A DNA stretch of 5,615 nt from Gammaproteobacteria bacterium (lineage in GTDB: Bacteria; Pseudomonadota; Gammaproteobacteria; Burkholderiales; Burkholderiaceae_E): contig JAUIAI010000219.1 of assembly GCA_030425615.1 (NCBI GenBank), forward strand, positions 1-5,615, read 5' to 3'. The position numbers and the translations under genes are program-made. Of this stretch, positions 1 to 5,615 are shown piece after piece (the stretch's first letter is position 1; each line of letters starts with the position of its first letter). The notes beneath the pieces are model-generated. The model was not told the DNA's origin. It ran no database searches and saw only the letters and a program-made list of their open reading frames with translations.

Positions 1-1527
1 CATGTCCAGGACGAGGATGTCACCGCTGTCACCGACCAAAGCAGCCTGGATGACCAGCTGCGTGGCCTCGCCGACCGACATGAAATAGCGCTTGATGTCG
101 GGATGGGTGATGGTGATGGGGCCGCCCGCCTCGATCTGGCGCCTGAACTTGGGGACCACGCTGCCCGTGGATCCGAGCACGTTGCCGAAGCGGACGATCG
201 CGATGTCGGTGGACGGGTTCCGCCGCGACCAGGTCTGCAGCATGATCTCGGCCAGGCGCTTCGTGGCGCCCATGACGCTCGTCGGGTTGACCGCCTTGTC
301 CGTGGAGATGAACACCAGCTTGTCCACGGGGAACCGGGCGATCGCCTCGGTCACGCGCAGGGTGCCGAGCACGTTGTTCTGCACCGCCTGCCAGGCGTTG
401 CCGGTTTCCATGAGCGGCACGTGTTTGTACGCGGCGGCATGGAAGACCACCTGGGGGGCGTGCGTCGCGAAGACGTCGAACAGGCGCGATCCGTCCTTGA
501 TGTCACCGACCACGGGGACGATCCGGATCTCGGGGAACTCGCGCTGCATGGTCTCGACGGCTTCGTAGAGCGCGTACTCGCTCAGCTCGAACAGGACCAT
601 CTGGCGGGGACGGAAGCGCGCGATCTGTCGGCAGAGTTCCGAACCGATGGAGCCGCCGGCACCCGTGATGAGCACCGTCTTGAGCGTCAGGAGCTGTCGC
701 AGGCCGCGGGTGTCGAGCTGGACCGATTCGCGTCCGAGCAGGTCATCGACCTCCACGCGCCGGATCGTTGTGAACCGTACGCGCTCCGAGATCACGTCTT
801 CCAGGTCCGGCACGATTAGCAGCTTGACGCCGGCGGCCTCGCAGAGTTCGAACGCCCGTCTGCGGGTGGCCTGATCGGCATGCGAAACGGCGAGCAGGGC
901 GTGCCGTGCGCCGGTTGAGGCGACCATGCGCGCCAGTTCGGACCAGCGCCCCAGGATACGGTGTCCGAGCACACGGCGGCCGATGTTCTTGGGGGTGTCG
1001 TCCAGGACGCCCACCACCCGCCAGTCCGGCATCCGCTCGAGCTGCATGATGAGGCGGAAGCCCGCCTCGTCGGCGCCCAGGATGAGGACCGGAATGCCTT
1101 CGTCCGCGTCGCGCTTGGAGAGCAGACGCTGCTCCTTCCACCAGCGGTAGGTGATGCGCCCGCCGATCATCAGGCACAGCACGAGCATGGGGTGCATGAC
1201 GAGGGTGGTACGCGGTACGAGATCGGCGCGGCTGGTGATGAACATCACCACGGTGGAGATCATCATGCCGATCAGGACGGCCGCCGCGATCTGACGCAGG
1301 TCGTGCAGGCTCGCGTACCGCCAGATGCCGTTATAGAGACCGAAGCTCATGAACGTGATCGTGTATACCGGCACGATCACCAGGAGCGCGAGCAGCATCG
1401 GTGAGACGGCATCACCCGGCACGCCGAACCCCCACCCCACCAGGAACGCGAACATCCAGGCCCCGATCAGCGCGGCAAGATCAAATGAGATGGCCGTCAG
1501 ACGACGCGGGTCGATTCGGCTCAGCAT
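1..1527 (-). CDS. Membrane-bound nucleotide-sugar 4,6-dehydratase, WbpM/CapD/FlaA1 family (C-terminus cut by window edge)
   Basis: Predicted inner-membrane enzyme that converts UDP-GlcNAc to a UDP-4-keto-6-deoxy sugar for surface glycan synthesis. The window holds 509 codons with no stop; relatives run to roughly 600-650 residues, so about 100 or more are missing. Four hydrophobic segments (about 12-36, 44-64, 78-98, 107-123) form the N-terminal anchor, with the family signature LYNGIWRYASLHDL at 64-77. A first Rossmann-like domain follows (LGADEAG, 150-156), then VDDLLGRE (260-267). The catalytic SDR domain has the nucleotide-binding TGAGGSIGSE (288-297), HAAAYKHVPLME (363-374) and STDKAVNPTSVMGATKR (408-424). 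The usual SDR Tyr is Met420, with Lys424, as in WbpM-type SMK triads. Start: ATG at 1527 gives a typical N-terminus but has no clear ribosome site; in-frame GTGs at 1578 and 1572 are alternatives. It lies 172 bases downstream of the WbpL-like gene. The family call is very secure; the exact substrate is inferred. Confidence 0.95.
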   Translation of the reverse strand, partial: MLSRIDPRRLTAISFDLAALIGAWMFAFLVGWGFGVPGDAVSPMLLALLVIVPVYTITFMSFGLYNGIWRYASLHDLRQIAAAVLIGMMISTVVMFITSRADLVPRTTLVMHPMLVLCLMIGGRITYRWWKEQRLLSKRDADEGIPVLILGADEAGFRLIMQLERMPDWRVVGVLDDTPKNIGRRVLGHRILGRWSELARMVASTGARHALLAVSHADQATRRRAFELCEAAGVKLLIVPDLEDVISERVRFTTIRRVEVDDLLGRESVQLDTRGLRQLLTLKTVLITGAGGSIGSELCRQIARFRPRQMVLFELSEYALYEAVETMQREFPEIRIVPVVGDIKDGSRLFDVFATHAPQVVFHAAAYKHVPLMETGNAWQAVQNNVLGTLRVTEAIARFPVDKLVFISTDKAVNPTSVMGATKRLAEIMLQTWSRRNPSTDIAIVRFGNVLGSTGSVVPKFRRQIEAGGPITITHPDIKRYFMSVGEATQLVIQAALVGDSGDILVLDM

Positions 1528-1616
1528 CAGGGTCAGAGAGTTGGAGTAGTCGTGCCGATCATGGAAGACCACGGGCACGACGAGGCGCCGACGCCGATTG
1601 ACTTCCCTCTGGTTCG

Positions 1617-1645
1617 ATTATGACAGCCTGACAGGGGTTTGGCAC
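1617..1645 (-). promoter_or_regulatory. Possible sigma-70 promoter for the dehydratase gene
   Basis: On the minus strand GTGCCA (1645-1640, 4 of 6 matches to TTGACA) is followed after 17 bases by CATAAT (1622-1617, 5 of 6 matches to TATAAT). Initiation would fall near 1610, giving an untranslated leader of about 80 bases to the ATG at 1527. The position, right upstream of the one gene that is not overlapped by its neighbour, supports a separate promoter. Such matches arise by chance, though AT-rich hexamers are scarce in this G+C-rich sequence. Confidence 0.3.
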
Positions 1646-1658
1646 ATCCGGGGCTGTC
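1622..1658. repeat. 7-bp perfect inverted repeat in the intergenic gap
   Basis: GACAGCC at 1622-1628 is matched by its exact reverse complement GGCTGTC at 1652-1658, with 23 bases between. The arms overlap the candidate -10 and span the candidate -35, so the repeat could be an operator or an RNA hairpin at the end of the upstream transcript. There is no T-run after it in the direction of transcription, so it does not look like an intrinsic terminator. A 7-bp repeat at this distance could be chance. Confidence 0.4.
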
Positions 1659-1699
1659 CAACGGGTTGCACACGTAAGAATGTGTTGCTGCGGCCGCCG

Positions 1700-2614
1700 T
1701 CACGATGCCGCCACCGTGAACGCCGTCGCCAGCGCCGAGACCGCTGCATAGCCGCTTACCACGAGCCAGGTCGGCCAGCCGGCCAGGATCAGGCGCTGAT
1801 AGGCGTGCTCGCGGTGCGCCTGCCAGATCCGGCGACCGCGGGCGGCCCTGATCACGAGTGTCACGGTGGCGTCCACGACGAAGGGAAGGAACAGGCCGAG
1901 AGGCGCCCAGAGCGGCCAATAGCCGCGGGCCGCCCCGGCCAGACCGACGCCGGCTGCCAGGAAACCAGTGGGAATCGAGCCGGCGTCTCCGAGGAACACC
2001 CGCGCCGGCGACCAGTTGCAGGTGAGGAATCCGAGCGCCGCGCCGCAGATGGCGGCCGAGAAGGCGGCGAGCGGATCGCCTGCCGGAACCATCCATGCGT
2101 AGCCCGCGAAGCCGACCGCGGTCATCGATCCGGCAAGGCCGTCCGCGCCATCCATGAAGTTGTACAGGTTGGTGAACCAGATCGTTCCAAGCGCAAGGCC
2201 GATGCCCGCGATGACGGCGGGCGCGCCGGCCGGGGGCACGGGCAGGCCGCCCTGAGCGACAAGAGTGGCGACGAGCACCCCCGCCGCGCCGGCGTGGACG
2301 GCGAGTCGGGGCAGGACGGGCAGGCCGCGCCGATCGTCCAGTGCACTGGCCAGGACGAGGGCTAGCGCGCACAGCCAGAGCGCCGCGACAGTCAGCGACG
2401 GCTCTTCACCCGGGCCCAGTGCAAGGGCCGCCGCCGTGGCGACGATCACACCCGCGAGCATCGCGAGGCCGCCGATGCGCGGCACGGGGTGAGCATGCAG
2501 CGAGCGCTCGTTGGGCACGTCGAGCCAACCGTCGAAGCCACGGGCCAGAGCGACCCTGAGCAGCCAGGCCGTGAGCAGGGCCGCCGCGGACATGGCCACC
2601 GCGGTCCCGGTCAT
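1700..2614 (-). CDS. Undecaprenyl-phosphate sugar-1-phosphate transferase, WecA/WbpL/MraY superfamily
   Basis: Polytopic inner-membrane protein of 304 residues predicted to transfer a HexNAc-1-phosphate from its UDP-sugar to undecaprenyl phosphate, the first lipid-linked step of glycan assembly. About ten hydrophobic segments are visible. Conserved cytoplasmic motifs appear in family order: DVPNERSLHAHPVPRIGG (32-49), the Asp pair in LDDRRGL (D93, D94), NLYNFMDGADGLAG (149-162), FLGDAGS (207-213) and the His-rich loop AHREHAYQRL (266-275). The DATVTL stretch (248-253) before the His-rich loop is typical of WbpL-like members. It is shorter than E. coli WecA (about 367) and closer to WbpL (about 340), lacking little but the ends. 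The ATG at 2614 overlaps the TGA of the upstream SDR gene as ATGA; no Shine-Dalgarno is seen, so translation is probably coupled. The frame is open further upstream, but that part is a shadow of the SDR gene. The sugar is not readable from sequence; the neighbours suggest a 6-deoxy-HexNAc, and GlcNAc is the alternative. Confidence 0.95.
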   Translation of the reverse strand: MTGTAVAMSAAALLTAWLLRVALARGFDGWLDVPNERSLHAHPVPRIGGLAMLAGVIVATAAALALGPGEEPSLTVAALWLCALALVLASALDDRRGLPVLPRLAVHAGAAGVLVATLVAQGGLPVPPAGAPAVIAGIGLALGTIWFTNLYNFMDGADGLAGSMTAVGFAGYAWMVPAGDPLAAFSAAICGAALGFLTCNWSPARVFLGDAGSIPTGFLAAGVGLAGAARGYWPLWAPLGLFLPFVVDATVTLVIRAARGRRIWQAHREHAYQRLILAGWPTWLVVSGYAAVSALATAFTVAAS

Positions 2615-3597
2615 GCGGCGCCCGCGACCGCTGCACGGGCCATCATGGTCAGGCCCTCCCGTGCCGGAATCTCGGGCCGCCAGCCGACCGCGTCGCGCAG
2701 CCACGGGTCGTCGATCTGCAGCGAGGCCGTCAGGCTTTCGATGCGTGAACCCTGACCGAGGGCGGCCGCGACCGTGCGCAGGAGGATGGGGGGCACCGGC
2801 CAGAATGCGCGCACGGGTCGCCCGACCGCCTCGCCCAGGCATGCGACCAGTTCCGCCGCTGACCAGTCGCCGTCCGAGGGCAGGAGGATACGGTGACCGG
2901 CCTCGGGCAGGATCGCGACACCGGCGAGCAGGTCGGTGAGGTTCTCCCGCCCGATGAGGCTGCGGCGGTTGCGTACCGCGGCCAGCGGCAACGGCCTGCC
3001 GGCGGCGATCCAGCGGACCAGCCGGTCCAGATTGGCCCGCGCACCGACGCCGTATACGAGCGGGGGCCGCACGATGCACCACCGGGTCGGGCCCGATGCG
3101 AGTGCTTCGATCATTCCGCGTTCGGCTTCGAGCTTGCTGCGGCCGTACGCATCTTCAGGGCGCGGTGGGTCCTGGGGTGTCAGGGGCCGGGTGTCGGAGG
3201 TTTCCGCCATGGCCTTGACGGAGCTGACGAACACGAACCGGGGCACGTCGGCGGACGCGGCGGCCCGGGCCAGCGAGACGGTGGTCTCGACGTTGTCGCG
3301 TCTGTAAGCGGCATCGTTGCCGCGCAATCCGCTCTGGTGAACCCGTGCGGCCAGATGGAAGACAGCATCGACATCGTGCAGGGCGTCGGCCGCACGGAGT
3401 GCCCAGTCGGCCAGATCGGTGACAGGCAACGTTTCGACCCGGGCCGCCAGGGCGGGAGAGAGCGGATGCCGGCTGGGTGCGCGCACCGCCCAGCCGTGCG
3501 CGATCAGCCTTGCGCAGAGCGCACCGCCCAGGAATCCGGTTGCGCCCGTGACGAGTGCGCGGCGCTTCCCCGCGGACCGGACGGCGTCGGCCGTCAC
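2611..3597 (-). CDS. NAD-dependent epimerase/dehydratase (extended SDR), WbpV-like 4-keto-6-deoxy-HexNAc reductase candidate
   Basis: Soluble extended SDR of 328 residues, a normal length for the family. The Rossmann fold opens with ALVTGATGFLGG (14-25), followed by FHLAARVHQ (80-88), a substrate-side motif common in WbpV-type proteins. Ser125/Ser126 and the catalytic YGRSK (Tyr151, Lys155) are intact. IVRPPLVYG (175-183) and RRSLIGRENLTDLL (211-224) are further family marks. Proteins of this kind beside WbpL and WbpM reduce the 4-keto-6-deoxy intermediate to UDP-QuiNAc or UDP-FucNAc; many databases label them UDP-glucose 4-epimerase. Given the neighbours, reductase is the more likely role, but stereochemistry cannot be read. 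The GTG at 3597 overlaps the upstream TGA as GTGA and has a strong ribosome site just before it. The frame continues open to 4266, but that portion is antisense-free shadow of GT B in another frame and lacks any motif. Confidence 0.9.
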   Translation of the reverse strand: MTADAVRSAGKRRALVTGATGFLGGALCARLIAHGWAVRAPSRHPLSPALAARVETLPVTDLADWALRAADALHDVDAVFHLAARVHQSGLRGNDAAYRRDNVETTVSLARAAASADVPRFVFVSSVKAMAETSDTRPLTPQDPPRPEDAYGRSKLEAERGMIEALASGPTRWCIVRPPLVYGVGARANLDRLVRWIAAGRPLPLAAVRNRRSLIGRENLTDLLAGVAILPEAGHRILLPSDGDWSAAELVACLGEAVGRPVRAFWPVPPILLRTVAAALGQGSRIESLTASLQIDDPWLRDAVGWRPEIPAREGLTMMARAAVAGAA

Positions 3598-4478
3598 GAC
3601 GCCCTCCCGGCGCGGGCCTCGAAGCCGCTCGGGGTCCAGCCCCAGGTCGTGAAAAAGCGCCAGGCCGAGCGCGCGAACAGCCAGCGATGGCGCCAACCCT
3701 TGGCCGCCGCACCGCCGCCCTCGTGCAGGATACGTACCTCGGGGCGATAGTCGACCGGTCCGAGGGCGAGCGCGCGGCAACTCAGGTCGTAGTCTTCGAA
3801 GTACAGGAAGTAGCCGGGATCGAAGCCGCCGAGTCGTTGCCAGGCTTCGTCGCGCAGGAACAGAAAGCAGCCGCTGGCGCAAACCGTCTGCCCGTGCGGA
3901 CGGTCGCTCGGGAGGTCGAGGATCTCGTATCGGCCGAGCCGTTGGCGTTGCCGGCGCCGAAGCCAGGCCGGACCCGCGCCGCGCAGTGCGAAGACCAGGG
4001 GGTCGGGGTAGCGGTGGGCCAGATGCAGATCGTTGCCGAGATCGTCCAGTGCCCGCGGCACGAGAAGCGCCGTGGACGGCGACGCGCGCAGCCAGTCGAC
4101 CGCCGCGCAGAGTGCGTCTTCGGCCATACGCACGTCCGGGTTGAGGACGAGCACGAAGTCGCGTCCACCGTCGTCGGGATGGCGGCGAAGCGCGTGGTTG
4201 TTGCCCGCGCCATAGCCGAGGTTCCGGCCCGCGACCTCCAGGCGCAACTCGAAGCCGCGCGGCCACCGCCTACCGGTGATCAGTCCTTCGAGCCGCGCGC
4301 GGTCGGATCCGCCTTCGCTGTTGTCCAGGAGCACGGCCACCACACGGCCCGCCTCGCGGGTGTTCCAGCGCGCGGCCGCGACGGCCAGCGCATCCAGCGT
4401 GGCCGCCAGCGTCGGCCCGTCGGAGTGATGGCTCACGATGGCGACATCGATACGCGACGCGCGCTCGCCCGGCTTCAT
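3594..4478 (-). CDS. Family 2 glycosyltransferase (GT B), WbbL-like rhamnosyltransferase type
   Basis: Predicted cytosolic or membrane-peripheral GT-A fold enzyme of 294 residues that adds a sugar to the lipid-linked glycan. It starts with the strand DVAIVSHHSDGPTL (11-24). Nucleotide-binding and metal-site motifs follow: LDNS (51-54), NLGYGAGNNHAL (86-97) and LNPDVR (112-117), whose NPD replaces the classical DxD. The acceptor/catalytic part has CASGCFLFLRDEAW (200-213), GGFDPGYFLYFEDYDLS (217-233, with the E228-D229 catalytic pair) and ILHEGGGAAAKG (250-261), ending in a basic/aromatic tail SAWRFFTTWGW (271-281). HRYPDP (155-160) and the tail resemble E. coli WbbL, which adds L-rhamnose to GlcNAc-PP-undecaprenol; the same job here is plausible but inferred. 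There is no membrane segment. The ATG at 4478 overlaps the stop of GT A as ATGA, with no Shine-Dalgarno, which points to coupled translation. Confidence 0.92.
   Translation of the reverse strand: MKPGERASRIDVAIVSHHSDGPTLAATLDALAVAAARWNTREAGRVVAVLLDNSEGGSDRARLEGLITGRRWPRGFELRLEVAGRNLGYGAGNNHALRRHPDDGGRDFVLVLNPDVRMAEDALCAAVDWLRASPSTALLVPRALDDLGNDLHLAHRYPDPLVFALRGAGPAWLRRRQRQRLGRYEILDLPSDRPHGQTVCASGCFLFLRDEAWQRLGGFDPGYFLYFEDYDLSCRALALGPVDYRPEVRILHEGGGAAAKGWRHRWLFARSAWRFFTTWGWTPSGFEARAGRAS
3602..3608 (-). promoter_or_regulatory. Strong ribosome binding site for the SDR gene
   Basis: Minus-strand GGGAGGG ends 4 bases before the GTG at 3597. It lies inside the last codons of GT B and decides the SDR start at the GTG that overlaps the GT B stop. 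It is the only clear Shine-Dalgarno at a chosen gene start in the window. Confidence 0.6.
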
Positions 4479-5452
4479 CGGCGCAGCACCGATTTGTCGA
4501 GCCGCTGCCAGAGCGCCAGCGACCCGATGCGCCTGTCGGCCTGGGTGCGTCGTCGCTTGCCGAGTGCTGCCGGAAGCCCGCGCAGCGCATCGAGTTTCGC
4601 CCGTGCGACGATCCCGGGGCGGCCGATCAGTGTATATCGGGCGAACACCACCGCCGTCATCGCCAGGTGGACGGGCAACAGCGCCACGAGCAGGGGCGCA
4701 GGCAGGTTCTTCGCGAACGTCCAGACGAGGTTGCGCTGACCGTGATAGACCGCGAAATCGCTGTCGCGTCCCGTGCTGATGGAGCCCAGGTGCAGCACGA
4801 CGGCCCGGTTCGCCTGCAGGCAGTGCCAGCCCGCCAGCCTCAGACGCATGCCCAGGTCGTTGTCCTCGCAGTAGCAGAAGTAGTCGGCATCGAATCCGCC
4901 GACGGCTTCGAAGGCTTCGCGTCTGTAGAGCGCCGCGGCGGCGCACGGCGCGAAGATTTCGGTCGTCTCGCCCGCGGCCGACAGGCGCCGTCCGAGATCG
5001 GCGGCGCTGCGCCCGTGGCTGCGGCGCCAGACCAGTCCGCTGATGTGCATGACGTCGCCGAGCCCGTCGATGGTCCGTTCGTCCGGACTGAGCTGGACCG
5101 CGCCCACCGCGGCGACGTCGTCGTGTTCGAGCAGGACGTTCCGCATGGCTGCCAGCGCGCCCGGCTTGAGCACCGCGTCGGGATTGAGCGTCAGGATCGC
5201 ATCGCATTCCCGATGGAGCGCGGCAGCCGCGTTGTTGCCGGCGGCGAAGCCCAGGTTGTTCGCGCTTCGGTGAACGATGAGCGCCGGGAAACGGGCCTGC
5301 AGCGCATCGAGCGCTGCCTGCGTGTCCGCATCGCTGGCGTTGTCCCAGACCGCGACCCGGTCGCCGGGCCCGGCCTGGGCGAGCGCGCTCGCCACCGTGG
5401 GCTCGAGATGCGGTCCGGACTGCCAACTGACGATGATGATGACGGTTCGCAA
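4475..5452 (-). CDS. Family 2 glycosyltransferase (GT A), COG1216-like
   Basis: GT-A fold glycosyltransferase of 325 residues from the chosen TTG start. The order of motifs is TVIIIVSWQSG (3-13), VWDNASDAD (35-43), NNLGFAAGNNAAA (65-77), LTLNPDA (87-93, the metal/nucleotide site), FAPCAAAALYRREAF (167-181) and GGFDADYFCYCEDNDLGMR (185-203, with E196-D197 as probable catalytic acids). HLGSIS (221-226) and YHGQRNLVW (236-244) follow, then a hydrophobic segment at about 252-274 that may dock it to the inner membrane. Such proteins add rhamnose or other sugars in O-antigen synthesis; donor and acceptor are not readable. The frame is open to the window edge and has an ATG at 5572, but that 40-residue extension is Arg/Cys-rich with atypical codon use and overlaps a better coding frame. 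The TTG at 5452 gives LRTVIIIVSW, a normal family N-terminus, but no Shine-Dalgarno precedes it, so the start is uncertain. Confidence 0.9.
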   Translation of the reverse strand: MRTVIIIVSWQSGPHLEPTVASALAQAGPGDRVAVWDNASDADTQAALDALQARFPALIVHRSANNLGFAAGNNAAAALHRECDAILTLNPDAVLKPGALAAMRNVLLEHDDVAAVGAVQLSPDERTIDGLGDVMHISGLVWRRSHGRSAADLGRRLSAAGETTEIFAPCAAAALYRREAFEAVGGFDADYFCYCEDNDLGMRLRLAGWHCLQANRAVVLHLGSISTGRDSDFAVYHGQRNLVWTFAKNLPAPLLVALLPVHLAMTAVVFARYTLIGRPGIVARAKLDALRGLPAALGKRRRTQADRRIGSLALWQRLDKSVLRR

Positions 5453-5489
5453 ACCGGAGTGCAGGTCACTGATTCTGTGAATACCGGCG

Positions 5490-5615
5490 CTATTCTGGCA
5501 CCGACTCGGTCCGGCCGGCCGCGCACAGCCGAACCGGCACCCGAAATATCGTCGACAATGCCGTCTCGACAACGCCTGCCACCGTGCGCTGGCCGGTCTG
5601 GGCCGCCCAACCGGC
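5490..5615 (-). CDS. Probable C-terminal fragment of an unidentified upstream gene
   Basis: The minus-strand frame beginning at 5615 stays open for 41 codons to a TAG at 5492-5490. Of the three minus frames here it has by far the highest share of G/C third positions, matching the neighbouring genes, whereas the frame continuous with GT A does not. The peptide includes GWAAQTGQRTVAGVVE and IFRVPVRLCAAGRTE and is not one I recognise. If real, its stop lies 37 bases before the TTG of GT A, in keeping with the same operon. The fragment is short, so it could be chance. Confidence 0.5.
   Translation of the reverse strand, partial: AGWAAQTGQRTVAGVVETALSTIFRVPVRLCAAGRTESVPE

Larger units (their letters stand above)
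1528..1699 (-). other. Intergenic gap between the sugar-phosphate transferase and dehydratase genes
   Basis: This 172-base stretch is the only real gap between complete genes in the window; the upstream four genes are packed to overlap. It contains an inverted repeat, a possible sigma-70 promoter and a purine-rich AGAGGGA (minus strand, 1610-1604) that looks like a ribosome site but has no ATG, GTG or TTG at normal spacing. The dehydratase frame stays open upstream to a TAA at 1620-1618, so up to 30 codons of extension are possible in principle, with GTG codons at 1578 and 1572. I see no separate gene here. Confidence 0.6.

Noticed and set aside
103..819. A 238-codon plus-strand frame
   Set aside because: It is antisense to the dehydratase, whose SDR motifs are unmistakable across this span; the plus-strand translation is a low-complexity Arg/Asp/His/Glu-rich peptide typical of shadows.
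1622..1658. Inverted repeat as an intrinsic terminator of the four-gene operon
   Set aside because: The stem is only 7 bp, the loop is 23 bases, and no T-run follows in the direction of transcription.
1533..2372. A 279-codon minus-strand frame across the transferase gene and the intergenic gap
   Set aside because: It is an Arg-rich out-of-frame reading of the transferase, and would require ignoring the conserved membrane protein in the other frame.
2893..3750. A 285-codon plus-strand frame over the SDR gene
   Set aside because: Antisense to the SDR reductase, with no family motif and no independent start signal.
3555..4739. A 394-codon open frame on the plus strand
   Set aside because: It is antisense to GT B, the SDR start and the GT A end. 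It has no recognisable motif, and in G+C-rich DNA the antisense frame of a real gene is often open. GT B has clear catalytic motifs in the same place.
4479..5426. The long upstream extension of the GT B frame (open from 5426)
   Set aside because: This part is an out-of-frame reading of GT A, with no glycosyltransferase motifs; the motif-bearing part begins after the ATG at 4478. It is not a gene fusion.
1..5615. CRISPR array, tRNA/rRNA, insertion sequence, phage or defence genes
   Set aside because: I saw no regularly spaced repeats, no cloverleaf or rRNA signatures, no transposase or integrase motifs; nearly all the window is filled by identified glycan genes.

Overview
The window is a G+C-rich stretch (roughly two thirds G+C by eye) in which every credible gene lies on the minus strand, so transcription runs from about 5615 down to 1. 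Codon use strongly prefers G/C in third positions. Together with the gene families, this suggests a high-GC proteobacterium, most likely a gammaproteobacterium, but nothing in the window fixes the genus.

In transcription order the layout is: (1) a probable C-terminal tail of an unidentified gene entering from the right edge (5615-5490); (2) a family 2 glycosyltransferase, 'GT A' (5452-4475); (3) a second family 2 glycosyltransferase resembling WbbL-type rhamnosyltransferases, 'GT B' (4478-3594); (4) an NAD(P)-dependent short-chain (SDR) nucleotide-sugar epimerase/reductase like WbpV (3597-2611); (5) a membrane sugar-1-phosphate transferase of the WecA/WbpL/MraY superfamily (2614-1700); (6) after a 172-base gap with a possible promoter and an inverted repeat, a membrane-anchored nucleotide-sugar 4,6-dehydratase of the WbpM/CapD/FlaA1 family (1527-1), whose C-terminus is cut off by the left edge. 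Genes 2 to 5 are joined by three consecutive 4-base start/stop overlaps (ATGA, GTGA, ATGA).

Together the genes read as the distal end of an O-antigen or other surface-polysaccharide locus. The expected logic, known from WbpV/WbpL/WbpM systems, is this: the WbpM-like enzyme converts UDP-GlcNAc to its 4-keto-6-deoxy derivative; the WbpV-like SDR reduces that to a 6-deoxy-HexNAc (QuiNAc or FucNAc type); the WbpL-like protein places the sugar-1-phosphate on undecaprenyl phosphate; and the two soluble or peripheral GT2 enzymes extend the lipid-linked chain. Family membership rests on visible motifs. The exact sugar, linkage and order of addition are inference.

I found no RNA gene, CRISPR array, insertion sequence, toxin or defence module, and no convincing new system. 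The points worth a second look are the missing recognisable start signals for two genes, the separately placed dehydratase gene with its hairpin/promoter region, and the unidentified C-terminal tail at the right edge.
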